From contig JBAMJV010003993.1 of assembly GCA_037951105.1 (NCBI GenBank), positions 62,001-126,000 on the forward strand: a stretch of DNA of 64,000 bases, in the 5' to 3' direction. Positions 24,363-34,144 of the stretch are shown piece after piece. The position numbers and the translations under genes are program-made. This DNA comes from Echinarachnius parma. Taxonomy: Eukaryota > Echinodermata > Echinoidea > Clypeasteroida > Echinarachniidae. The notes under the pieces were generated by a model, which saw only the letters and a program-made list of their open reading frames with translations, was not told where the DNA came from and made no database searches. The stretch's first letter is position 1. Each line of letters opens with the position of its first letter.

Positions 24363-24442
24363 ATGTTCTTGATTGTGTAGCAGATAGGCTAGGATAAATG
24401 GAGATCAAATGAAATATCAGACATATAAATTGTTATCCTTAA

Positions 24443-25503
24443 AGGTTGACTAAATTAGAAAATTTCAGGCCGTATTTCGAAGAAATGGATCATTAGTAGC
24501 AAACTGATATGCATCAAACATTTGTAAATGGTTTCTGTAACATTTTATCCTTATTTGAAAAATGTAATTTCACTGGTTTACACAGTCCCCAGCCCCGCCT
24601 CCCAAAAAAGTACGCTGCAATGACCTCGTAGTCATGTGACCTGTGACATGTGAAAAGTAAGTTGACGATCGTTCCCAGCTGGTTTACATACTGATTATCA
24701 TTGAGTTTAGCGTCTTTAGCGAGTTTGATGTGGTTGTACTGTGCAAAGTATTAGACATCGATTATACCATGGACATTACTATCTAGGGTAGGGTCCATGA
24801 TTATACCAAGGAGGCTTCTTATACCCCCTTGATTTAAAATATAATTATACACGCTATATCAAATAAGAATTAAAAGTATAATGGGTAGATTGTTATTCCA
24901 ACGATCGAATCACGTTTCTTTCACCTCCTCTCCCTCTCTCTACTCCTCTCTCCACATCAAGGAAACCGCGAGGGCGCGTTATTCTAGGAAATGCGTGCGA
25001 TAAGTCATACAATGCCGCAGTCATGCACAATGCACGGATATGCTACGTGCTGGTAGCTATGTATCAGACGCGTCGTTTGCATTGACAAAGCACGCAATGC
25101 AATCCCAGATAAGATCAGAACTTCGTTCTGGAAAAGTTACCAAACTCACGAAATCTGGACATTTTGTGTCAAATCATTTCATTGAGTATGTAGAAAATGT
25201 ATTGATAAGAATACTTATTCCAAATAAGATATCTATACATTGTCTTCCTTTATGAAATTGGCTGTTGAAATGAGGAGTCAAACCAGTCATTCTGTGTACA
25301 AACGTCGGTGCAACTTACTTCTCACACGTCACAGCCCAATCAGCCAATCAGCTCGCACGTTTCAAGAAGAGGTCTCAAAATGTCTTTATTTTTCATTTTT
25401 TGACCATAGTGAGATAAAATTATTAAAATTAAATGCTGGATTCGTGATTTGCAGGTAATAATACATAGGAACAGCGTTCTAAATCCTCTAATTTAGAAGT
25501 CCT
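24443..25503. mobile_element. TTAA-bounded non-autonomous insertion inside the exon 3 array
   Basis: The insert is about 1061 bp and is flanked by TTAA at 24439-24442 and 25504-25507. Its ends are imperfect inverted repeats: AGGTTGACTAAATTAGA on the left, and the reverse complement of CTAATTTAGAAGTCCT on the right. The flanks rejoin as ATCCTTAATGAAGTCAGCAC, which matches the uninterrupted paralogous unit at about 23993-24012 (ATCATTAATGAAGTCAGCAC). This paralogous empty site supports a real insertion at TTAA, as piggyBac- or Kolobok-type transposases produce. No transposase reading frame is visible. Confidence 0.75.
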
Positions 25504-25579
25504 TTAATGAAGTCAGCACTTGTATAAATCTGACTATAAAATTGTCATGTTTTTCTCTTTTCTCAATGAACCTCGACAG

Positions 25580-25748
25580 TCTAAGAGTATCAAGATCAAG
25601 ACGAAGGAAGACCTGCCGCCTCTTCGCAACCCGGAGATCCTCATCGGCGAGAACGACCTGACGTCTCTCAGCTACCTCCACGAACCAGCAGTACTCTACA
25701 ACCTCAATGAGAGGTTTATACGCAACGGTTCCATCTACACATATTGTG
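25580..25748 (+). CDS. MYO5: Myosin V exon 3: entry into the motor domain
   Basis: The exon has 56 codons plus one base. It includes [37 protein letters not shown] and IYTYCG, the segment that links the SH3-like region to the motor core and is nearly invariant in class V myosins (family: LPPLRNPDILVGENDLTALS). The acceptor CCTCGACAG ends at 25579 and the donor GTGCGT starts at 25749. The first base of the next glycine codon belongs to this exon (phase 1). Four truncated copies of its first 62 nt lie 1.2-2.0 kb upstream, and only this copy reaches the donor. Confidence 0.96.
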
Positions 25749-25835
25749 GTGCGTATTAACTGCTTGCTTTAAAAAAAAATGATTTGCTAGAGGGAACAAT
25801 AGCCCATAAGGCGAGATATAAATAAAACTCCAATA

Positions 25836-26072
25836 CAGGGTGGCCCAGAAATAACGGAACGGGGTACTTGCCATACTAACGACTCATGATGCCCGCCATA
25901 CTGCATCGAGTAATGATCAACCGTGCGCCATTGTGAGTGTGCGTTCAGCTGTGTATAGAGAAGAAGGGGTACTAACAATGGCGCACGCATTGAACGTTAC
26001 TAGTTGCTATGACGGGCATCATATGTCTTCTTTATAGCAAGCATCCCATTCCGTTATTTCTGGGCCACCCTG
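25836..26072. mobile_element. Mariner-like MITE, 237 bp, TA-flanked
   Basis: The ends are inverted repeats beginning CAGGGTGGCCCAGAAATAAC and ending with its reverse complement (GTTATTTCTGGGCCACCCTG). TA dinucleotides flank both ends (25834-25835 and 26073-26074), as expected for Tc1/mariner superfamily target duplication. The interior is also partly palindromic (GCGCCATTG against CAATGGCGC). It is too short to encode a transposase. It sits 88 bp after the exon 3 donor. Confidence 0.85.
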
Positions 26073-27270
26073 TATAGGAAAAAAGCGCTATGAAAGACTT
26101 CCTCATAGGCCAATTAGTGGTTCAAAATATCATTGATATACCCGTCAGAGGATATATTGCAACCCCATTGGTACTTATAATGACTTTTGATCAATTTAGT
26201 GCTGATTGTCAAATAATGTCCAATAGTAATAACAATAATCATGCTGATTTGGATTAATATAGCACAGTTATATCATCTCAACACACTTTACACAATAAGT
26301 CAAAGCTACATGGTATAATACAACACCAATTCAACAATGATAATGTCAGTGTCAAGTGACAGAATTTATTACCTCAGTTTAATTGCAGGGTCACTTAACT
26401 TATAAAAATAATGATAGTTAATAGCTAGTATCAAGTATATATTGTATATTTTACGACAATTATTACCTGTCACACAACCAGCAAGTTTACGCTATTCTTG
26501 GAGCTATTAAATTGTGTAATCATAAAACTGACGAAATTGACAAAGTTAAGTTTTTAAAGTTTTAAATTGTAGCCGTAAACAAATTGTAATGTGTAGTTTA
26601 TGCAGCCATTTCGTTTGATGGTTCAAACAAATATATGCATACTGGTATATCAATGACGTCATATGTGGGAATGTCTGACAAGCAATCATATCAAGATATG
26701 AATGAAGTTTGAATGTACATGAAAGATTCTTATTTAGTAAAGAGTTAATTAGCCTGTTCTCTACTAGATTTTCCAATCCATATTTAATTAAATACATGAC
26801 CTACCAGGTTCCTGTATGCAATGCATTCACAGTTATGATATATTATTTTTAATTTAATTGTCAATAACTTGACTAAAAAATGTTTGTGATAATGAACCAA
26901 AAATAATCTTAATTTAAATGACACATCAAATTAATAATCAGTTGCACAATTGAATTCCCTGGGCCAAATATGAATTTGTAAAATGCTTGCAATGAGTGAG
27001 TAAGCATTACAATGACAACAGTTTATCACAAAATAGATTGCACACACTAATTATGTTACATGAAAATATGGATCTAAGGTGTTATACAAAACTGTATACT
27101 GTATGATGCATTTGTGGACAGCATATTTGAGCTGGGGCATTTGTAGGGGGGCAGTGGTTATGAAGAAGGGAACAGGTGTTCCAGTATGACACACATGGAT
27201 TGGTAGGGTCAATCTACCCTTTGACATCTTTAATCCTTTGATCCCGCAAAGGGAAAATACCTTTACTTTT
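26073..27270. other. Intron sequence, no feature recognised
   Basis: AT-rich. Near 26752-26780, GCCTGTTCTCTACTAGATTT is a fragment of the GGGTTAA short element family. Confidence 0.5.
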
Positions 27271-27299
27271 AAAGGTATTGTCCATTCTGCCTTGTTATT

Positions 27300-27460
27300 T
27301 GTATATAATAATGATGATGATAATAATAATAAGAATAAGAATAAGAATAAGAATAAAAATTAGAATAAGAATACACAGTTTTTATATAGCACTTATCACA
27401 TTGCAGATGCACGTCTCTATGCGCTTGTATTATTACCCTAGTCGTTACTGGTACAGTTAG
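27300..27460 (-). repeat. LINE/SINE-type 3' tail relic
   Basis: (GAT/AAT)n and (AATAAG)n runs are followed by TTTTTATATAGCACTTATCA and GTATTATTACCCTAGTC. On the minus strand this is an AGCGCTATATAAA-like tail ending in (ATT)n, as in the copies at 37.1, 37.8 and 45.1 kb. Confidence 0.65.
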
Positions 27461-27572
27461 TAGTAAAAATGTGAACTTATGAAGCTCACCTTTGGGTTAG
27501 GGTAAGGGTGTTGTTCCTTTGGCGCCCTGACAAGGCCAAAGTGTTGTTCAAAGACGTCATCGTCATCGTATG

Positions 27573-30500
27573 CAGGAGCGGATCTAGCTTTTTGCTAAGG
27601 GGGGGGGGTTTTACCCAATGACGATGCGGAGCATCATCCATGAGCCGCAAAGCGGCGATTTTTTTTTTTGCTATTTTGAACCCCCGTAAGTGATTTTTTC
27701 CCACTTTTTAGCTCATCCGGCCCGAAGGGCCCGATGAGCTTATGCCATGCCGTTGCGTCCGTCGTCCGTCCGTCCTTCCGTCCGTCCGTCCTTCCGTCCG
27801 TCCTTCCGTCCGTCCGTCCGTCCGTCCACAGTTTTCAAAATGCTTCTTCTTCGTTATTTTTCAACCGATTTTGATTCTGATTGTTTCATAAGATAGGGCT
27901 AGGAGGGGGATTTAAAACTTCTACACAGAATTTTGAATTTTTTCTCCATTAATTAATTATGGTAATTTATGCAAATTTATTCCAAAAATCACAAAAAATG
28001 CTTCTACTCCTTCATTTCTCGACCGATTTTGATTTGGTTTGCTTTATCTGGTAGAGCTAACTTTGGTACACTAAACTTCTACACAGAATGTTGAATTTTT
28101 TCTCCATTAATTAATTATGGTAATTTATGCAAATTTATTCAAAAAATCACAAAAAATGCTTCTTCTCCTTCATTTCTCGACCGATTTTGATTTGGTTTGC
28201 TTTATCTGGTAGAGCTAACTTTGGTACACTAAACTTCTACACAGAATTTTGAAATTTTTTTCCATTAATTAATTATGGTAATTTATGCAAATTTATTCCA
28301 AATATCACAAAAAATGCTTCTTCTCCTTCATTTCTCGACCGATTTTGATTTGGTTTGCTTTATCTGGTAGAGCTAACTTTGGTACACTAAACTTCTACAC
28401 AGAATTTTGAAATTTTTCTCCATTAATTAATTATGGTAATTTATGCAAATTTATTCCAAAAATCACAAAAAATGCTTCTTCTCCTTCATTTCTCGACCGA
28501 TTTTGATTTGGTTTGCTTTATCTGGTAGAGCTAACTTTGGTACACTAAACTTCTACACAGAATTTTGAAATTTTTCTCCATTAATTAATTATGTTAATTT
28601 TTTATTTATTTATTTATTTATTTTTTATTTTTTATTTATTTATTTATTTTTATTTATTTTTATTTTATAAAAAATATAAAAAAATTTTGGTTATTTTGTT
28701 TACATTTTTTTATTTATTTATTATTATTTTTATTTATTTTAAAATTTTTTTTTCCCCATGTCCCTTCTGGGGCGTCAAATTTATATTTTTTTTGCTCTAA
28801 TTAAAAAAATTAAAAAAATTTATGTCCCTTCCAGGGCAGTTTTTGACCAGTTGAAAAGTGTACCACATGAAATTTGCGATATTTGATGTTGCGAGATGCC
28901 GGATGAGCGCTACGTCATTGACGTTCTGGTTTTTCACTTTTTTCACTGATACATTTTCACTTGGCAGCCCAAGGGGGGGGGGGGGGGGGGGGTTTAAACC
29001 CCCGAACCCCCCCCCCCCCCCTGGATCCGCCACTGGTATGCGTAGGTGCTTCTTCTTCGTTATTTTTCAACCGATTTTGATTCTGATTGTTTCATAAGAT
29101 AGGGCTAGGAGGGGGATTTAAAACTTCTACACAGAATTTTGAATTTTTTCTCCATTAATTAATTATGGTAATTTATGCAAATTTATTCCAAAAATCACAA
29201 AAAATGCTTCTACTCCTTCATTTCTCGACCGATTTTGATTTGGTTTGCTTTATCTGGTAGAGCTAACTTTGGTACACTAAACTTCTACACAGAATGTTGA
29301 ATTTTTTCTCCATTAATTAATTATGGTAATTTATGCAAATTTATTCAAAAAATCACAAAAAATGCTTCTTCTCCTTCATTTCTCGACCGATTTTGATTTG
29401 GTTTGCTTTATCTGGTAGAGCTAACTTTGGTACACTAAACTTCTACACAGAATTTTGAAATTTTTCTCCATTAATTAATTATGGTAATTTATGCAAATTT
29501 ATTCCAAAAATCACAAAAAATGCTTCTTCTCCTTCATTTCTCGACCGATTTTGATTTGGTTTGCTTTATCTGGTAGAGCTAACTTTGGTACACTAAACTT
29601 CTACACAGAATTTTGAAATTTTTCTCCATTAATTAATTATGTTAATTTTTTATTTATTTATTTATTTATTTTTTATTTTTTATTTATTTATTTATTTTTA
29701 TTTATTTTTATTTTATAAAAAATATAAAAAAATTTTGGTTATTTTGTTTACATTTTTTTATTTATTTATTATTATTTTTATTTATTTTAAAATTTTTTTT
29801 TCCCCATGTCCCTTCTGGGGCGTCAAATTTATATTTTTTTTGCTCTAATTAAAAAAATTAAAAAAATTTATGTCCCTTCCAGGGCAGTTTTTGACCAGTT
29901 GAAAAGTGTACCACATGAAATTTGCGATATTTGATGTTGCGAGATGCCGGATGAGCGCTACGTCATTGACGTTCTGGTTTTTCACTTTTTTCACTGATAC
30001 ATTTTCACTTGGCAGCCCAAGGGGGGGGGGGGGGGGGGTTTAAACCCCCGAACCCCCCCCCCCCCCCTGGATCCGCCACTGGTATGCGTAGGTGCTTCTT
30101 CTTCGTTATTTTTCAACCGATTTTGATTCTGATTGTTTCATAAGATAGGGCTAGGAGGGGGATTTAAAACTTCTACACAGAATTTTGAATTTTTTCTCCA
30201 TTAATTAATTATGGTAATTTATGCAAATTTATTCCAAAAATCACAAAAAATGCTTCTACTCCTTCATTTCTCGACCGATTTTGATTTGGTTTGCTTTATC
30301 TGGTAGAGCTAACTTTGGTACACTAAACTTCTACACAGAATGTTGAATTTTTTCTCCATTAATTAATTATGGTAATTTATGCAAATTTATTCAAAAAATC
30401 ACAAAAAATGCTTCTTCTCCTTCATTTCTCGACCGATTTTGATTTGGTTTGCTTTATCTGGTAGAGCTAACTTTGGTACACTAAACTTCTACACAGAATT

Positions 30501-31289
30501 TTGAAATTTGTTTCCATTAATTAATTATGGTAATTTATGCAAATTTATTCCAAATATCACAAAAAATGCTTCTTCTCCTTCATTTCTCGACCGATTTTGA
30601 TTTGGTTTGCTTTATCTGGTAGAGCTAACTTTGGTACACTAAACTTCTACACAGAATTTTGAAATTTTTCTCCATTAATTAATTATGGTAATTTATGCAA
30701 ATTTATTCCAAAAATCACAAAAAATGCTTCTTCTCCTTCATTTCTCGACCGATTTTGATTTGGTTTGCTTTATCTGGTAGAGCTAACTTTGGTACACTAA
30801 ACTTCTACACAGAATTTTGAAATTTTTCTCCATTAATTAATTATGTTAATTTTTTATTTATTTATTTATTTATTTTTTATTTTTTATTTATTTATTTATT
30901 TTTATTTATTTTTATTTTATAAAAAATTAAAAAAAATTTTGGTTATTTTGTTTACATTTTTAAATTTATTTATTATTATTTTTATTTATTTTTTAAATTT
31001 TTTTTCCCCATGTCCCTTCTGGGGCGTCAAATTTATATTTTTTTTGCTCTAATTAAAAAAATTAAAAAAATTTATGTCCCTTCCAGGGCAGTTTTTGACC
31101 AGTTGAAAAGTGTACCACATGAAATTTGCGATATTTGATGTTGCGAGATGCCGGATGAGCGCTACGTCATTGACGTTCTGGTTTTTCACTTTTTTCACTG
31201 ATACATTTTCACTTGGCAGCCCAAGGGGGGGGGGGGGGGGGGGGTTTAAACCCCCGAACCCCCCCCCCCCCCCCCTGGATCCGCCACTG
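27573..31289. mobile_element. Inverted-repeat element internally amplified to three units
   Basis: The left end CAGGAGCGGATCTAG (27573) and the right end CTGGATCCGCCACTG (31289) are inverted relatives. The 5-bp direct repeat GTATG immediately flanks both sides (27568-27572 and 31290-31294). Inside are a GGCCCGAAGGGCC hairpin (about 27711-27741), a (CCGT)n run (about 27757-27828) and three large units. No transposase frame is present. The superfamily is uncertain; CAGNG ends recall hAT, but the apparent duplication is 5 bp rather than 8. Confidence 0.7.
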
Positions 31290-31300
31290 GTATGCGTAGG
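27841..31300 (+). repeat. Three large tandem units (about 1206, 1046, 1208 bp)
   Basis: Units start at 27841, 29047 and 30093. Each has 158-bp monomers (five, four and five), a (TTTA)n block, a unique block with GATGCCGGATGAGCGCTACG, a G18-20/TTTAAACCCCCG/C15 block, the element's right end, and the flank GTATGCGTAGG. Near-identity implies a recent event or an assembly duplication. Confidence 0.9.
28001..28590 (+). repeat. 158-bp monomers (first unit)
   Basis: CGACCGATTTTGATTTGGTT recurs at about 28020, 28178, 28336 and 28494. Every monomer includes TTAATTAATTATG and ATTTATGCAAATTTATT, the latter containing the octamer ATGCAAAT. The same monomers recur in the next two units. Confidence 0.9.
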
Positions 31301-31560
31301 TCACTTTAAACCTTGCCCCCTCCTGCAATTTGTGCCCCAGCCAAAAATTAAGAATAGTCAGTGTCAATTTTGGCCTGATTTGCTTTACAATCATCTCTAT
31401 TAATACTGAACATTTAATAGCAGTAATCATTACTTGAGTTTGTAATAGTAGACATCCACACACAATCAATTTGCACATGTGCACTTTCTTCTCCCTTTGG
31501 AGCAACCTCCCCCCCCCCCCCCCCCGTAGCCCCCTATGTTGGTCAACCTCTACTTCTGAT
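31301..31560. other. Intron sequence, no feature recognised
   Basis: A C-run lies near 31509-31525. Minus-strand frames across it and the preceding G/C tract are homopolymer artefacts. Confidence 0.5.
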
Positions 31561-32530
31561 GACATGATGCAATGTGTGATTGTCCTTTACATTGGATCAC
31601 CTTGATGACTACTATGACTGTATTAAATAGGACAAAGTCCATCATGTTCCAGGGGCTCAGGCTGCCCCCCCTGGCCCTTTATGTGGGTTAACTAGGCTAT
31701 ATATATCCCTCTGCTTCTGATGCCAAGCTGCAATGTGCGATTGTCCTTCATAATGAGAGTCAATATGGGGCTTAAATGTTTGATCCTGGTATAATCTACT
31801 TCAGAGGTACACTGACCTCTTGTCCATGTCCTTCATACTGAATACATCACATTAATAACTACTATTGCTGTAAGTATATAGGACAACGTTCATCATGTTT
31901 TGGGGGTCAGGCTACCCCCCGCCCCCTCCCCCTCTATGCCCCCTATGTGGATTGACTTTAGGTTACACCCTGCTACCAATGATAAGATGCAATGTTTGAT
32001 GTCCTTCAAATTGGATACATCACCTTGATAACTACTTTGACAGTAAGTAGGACAACGTTCATCATGTATATGGGGTCAGGTACCGCCCCCCCCCTCCCCC
32101 TCTATGCCCCCTATGTGGGTTGACTTTAGGCTACACCCTGCTACCAATGATAAGATGCAATGTGTGATGTCCTTCAAATTTGATACATCACCTTGATAAC
32201 TACTATGACAGTAAGTAGGACAAAGTTCATCATGTTTTGGGGGTGCAGACCCCCCCCCCCCCCCGCCCATGTGGGTTAACTTAGGCTACACCCCTGCTAC
32301 TGATGCAATGTATGATTGTACATCATATTGGATACATCACCTTAATAACTACTTTGACAGTAAGTAAGACAAAGTTCATCATGTTTTAGGGGGTGCAGGC
32401 TGCCCCCTTCTATGCCCCCTATGTAGGGTTGACCGCTACTTCTAATGATAAGATGCAATGTGTGATTGTCCCTCACATTCGATCACCTTGATGACTCTTA
32501 TTACTGTATGTAGGACACAGTTCATCAAAT
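31561..32530 (+). repeat. Tandem array, about 150-170 bp period, about six units
   Basis: GATGCAATGTGTGATT or close variants recurs at about 31566, 31727, 31986, 32154, 32302 and 32452, each followed by TACATCACCTTGATAACTAC, GTAAGTAGGACAA(A/C)GTTCAT, CATGTTTTGGGGG and a C-rich tract. One interval (31727-31986) is longer and holds a partial extra copy. Confidence 0.88.
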
Positions 32531-33260
32531 ATATTGATGGGATACATATATGCTTGGGTAACGTTGGAGGAGGGAAGTGAATCATTTTTGTTTGGGGGAT
32601 CGGATTTGAAGCAAACATTATAATAAAAGGGATCTTTCCCCCTTTTTATAAGATATGAATAAGTGATAAAGGCTACAACAAAAATAATCCTATTAGGTAT
32701 TTTGTTGCACTGTAGTCTTTCAAATAATACTGATAGGTCTACTAGATTTGTCATGTAATGTATGCTAATTATATCGAAGAGAAAATAATGTTAACATTTG
32801 TCTGTTTGGGTTTTTTCGTCCACCATTAGGTTTTGTGTTAGATGCTATCAACTCATTTGAATAGCTGCCAATCTACAATGATGCCTCCCTTACCTTAGAT
32901 TGGTGAACCCCTTCTTCCATATCAATTAATGAGCTAATCATGTTTGGAACAGAAACTGTGCCAACATTTCTCTATTGGACTAATTTTCTTGACAATTAGG
33001 TATTGTGTTGGTGGCCATCAACTCATGAACAGCTTCCATGCTACTGTAATGTTTTCCAATGTTATGATTGGTCAACTCCATTTTTCATGTGAATTATGTG
33101 TTTTATGTTATAGAGAAAAGAGACTGTGCTAATATTTCTCTATTTGACTGATTCCCTTATTCGTAAGTATTGTGTTGTTCGCCATAAACCTTTTTAAATT
33201 CAAACAAAGAGGAAACTGACTAGAAATATTTTAAATGATTGAAAATGAGCAAAGAAAATA
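32531..33260. other. Intron; weak repeats resembling the exon 4 upstream flank
   Basis: The block CTGTGCCAACATTTCTCTATTGGACTAATTTTCTTGAC...TAGGTATTGTGTTGGTGGCCATCAACTC near 32957-33028 resembles the bases before and at the start of exon 4 (CTGTGCTTATATTTCTCTAT ... AGGTATTGTGTTGGTGGCAATCAACCC). Similar weaker blocks are near 32789-32860 and 33122-33190. They look like decayed copies of the exon 4 acceptor region. Confidence 0.6.
32997..33026 (+). pseudogene. Decayed copy of exon 4 start
   Basis: TTAGGTATTGTGTTGGTGGC followed by CATCAACTCATGA encodes GIVLVAINS and then a stop, against [13 protein letters not shown] in exon 4. The preceding TTTCTCTATTGGACTAATTT also parallels the exon 4 polypyrimidine region. 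A weaker copy near 32828 has GGTTTTGTGTTAGATGCTATCAACTCATT, and another near 33167 has AGTATTGTGTTGTTCGCCAT. Confidence 0.75.
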
Positions 33261-33331
33261 GGCTTTGCCGGGAATCGAACCTGAGACCTCCGGATTGCTA
33301 GACCGGTGTTCAAACATTGAGCCACAAAGTC
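33261..33331 (-). tRNA. tRNA-like sequence (pseudogene or SINE head), AGC loop
   Basis: On the minus strand GACTTTG pairs with CAAAGCC in six of seven positions. TGGCTCAATGTTTGAAC fits box A and GGTTCGATTCC fits box B. The anticodon arm CCGGT-CTAGCAA-TCCGG has one T-T mismatch and an AGC triplet at the anticodon position. The length is 71 nt without CCA. The acceptor mismatch and imperfect anticodon stem suggest a tRNA-derived relic, not a functional gene. Confidence 0.5.
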
Positions 33332-33475
33332 CCTTGAATGGGGGATGTTCCCATGAAACCCTTTTCATTGCTCGCAACCCTTTTAAGCAGCATTCAGTCT
33401 ACAATGATCTCTTTCAAACTTATAAAAGCGACTGTGCTTATATTTCTCTATTTGACCAATTCCCTCCACCATCAG

Positions 33476-33620
33476 GTATTGTGTTGGTGGCAATCAACCC
33501 CTATGAGCAGCTACCACTCTACGGTGAAGATGTCATCCAAGCGTACCATGGGCAGGACATGGGGTCCATGGACCCTCACATCTTTGCTGTATCAGAAGAG
33601 GCTTTCAAGAGGATGTCTAG
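33476..33620 (+). CDS. MYO5: Myosin V exon 4: purine-binding loop segment
   Basis: The exon has 145 nt: two bases completing Gly, 47 codons, and two bases of Arg. It starts [20 protein letters not shown] and ends [24 protein letters not shown] is the purine-binding loop that contacts the adenine of ATP, and [11 protein letters not shown] forms the helix before the P-loop strand. The acceptor is CCACCATCAG at 33475 and the donor GTGGGT at 33621. A 175-bp tandem array of this exon's 3' part follows at once, and a tRNA-like sequence lies 144 bp upstream. Confidence 0.96.
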
Positions 33621-33710
33621 GTGGGTATGAAAGGGGTGATACTGGGTTTGTCATCAAGATATTAACATGATAAAGGAAGTATGAAAGGGGATAACACCCT
33701 TGTTGGTATT

Positions 33711-33809
33711 GAAGATGTGATCCTGGCCCTACCATGGGCAGAAAATGGGTTCCATGGACCCTCACATCTTTGCTGTGTCAGAAGAGGCTTTCAAGAGGAT
33801 GTCAAGGTA
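33711..33809 (+). pseudogene. Exon 4 copy, unit 2 (frameshifted)
   Basis: The unit resembles the exon 4 3' end but has an extra base near GCCCTACCATGGGCA, so the exon frame is lost before the PHIFAV region. The donor has changed to GTATGT. It is a decayed partial exon. Confidence 0.8.
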
Positions 33810-33885
33810 TGTATGAAAGGGGTGATAATGGATTTGTCATTATACAGAAAAAAGTACGGAAGGGGATTAAAACCTTGTTGGTATT

Positions 33886-33970
33886 GAGGATGTCATCCAA
33901 GCGTACCATGGGCAGGACATGGGGTCCATGGACCCTCAGATCTTTGCTGTGTCAGAAGAGGCTTTCAAGA
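33886..33970 (+). pseudogene. Exon 4 copy, unit 3 (frame still open)
   Basis: The unit reads [20 protein letters not shown] and then [11 protein letters not shown], in the exon frame, with a single H-to-Q change and an intact GTGGGT donor. The bases before it (TTGTTGGTATTGAG) are only a weak acceptor. A join at that AG would be out of phase with exon 3, so a coding role is doubtful. Confidence 0.78.
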
Positions 33971-34059
33971 GGATGTCTAGGTGGGTATGAAAGGGGTGAT
34001 AATGGGTTTGTCATTATACAGAACAAAGTATGGAAGGGGATTAAAACCTTGTTGATATT

Positions 34060-34144
34060 GAGGATGTCATCTAAGCCTACCATGGGCAGGACATGGGTTC
34101 CATGGACCCTCACATCTTTGCTGTATCAGAAGAGGCTTTCAAGA
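34060..34144 (+). pseudogene. Exon 4 copy, unit 4 (one stop)
   Basis: The copied frame reads EDVI, a stop (CAA changed to TAA), then [20 protein letters not shown] and the rest of the exon to an intact GTGGGT donor near 34155. It is otherwise nearly identical to exon 4. A single base change therefore disables an otherwise clean copy. Confidence 0.75.

Larger units (their letters stand above)
23470..24420 (+). repeat. Tandem array carrying truncated copies of myosin V exon 3
   Basis: A 215-229 bp unit recurs, with GTTCTTGA landmarks near 23470, 23692, 23921, 24136 and 24365. Each unit is intron sequence followed by a T-rich tract, an AACAG or GACAG acceptor, and the first about 62 nt of exon 3, breaking just after AATCCT or GATCCT. 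The intact exon 3 at 25580 is the last member: its upstream 80 bp match those of the third truncated copy. The array is therefore an intron-plus-exon-start tandem duplication in which only the last unit retains the full exon. Confidence 0.88.

Noticed and set aside
28591..31565. Open frames rich in Phe/Leu/Tyr or Gly/Pro
   Set aside because: They are translations of (TTTA)n and G/C homopolymer blocks repeated in the three large units, with no protein-like sequence.
33261..33331. Functional tRNA-Ala gene
   Set aside because: The acceptor stem has an A-C mismatch and the anticodon stem a T-T mismatch. A tRNA-derived relic is the more cautious call.
33886..33970. Exon 4 unit 3 as a mutually exclusive alternative exon
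   Set aside because: It lacks the first 60 nt including the purine-binding loop, has only a weak acceptor, and a join at its AG would be out of phase with exon 3.
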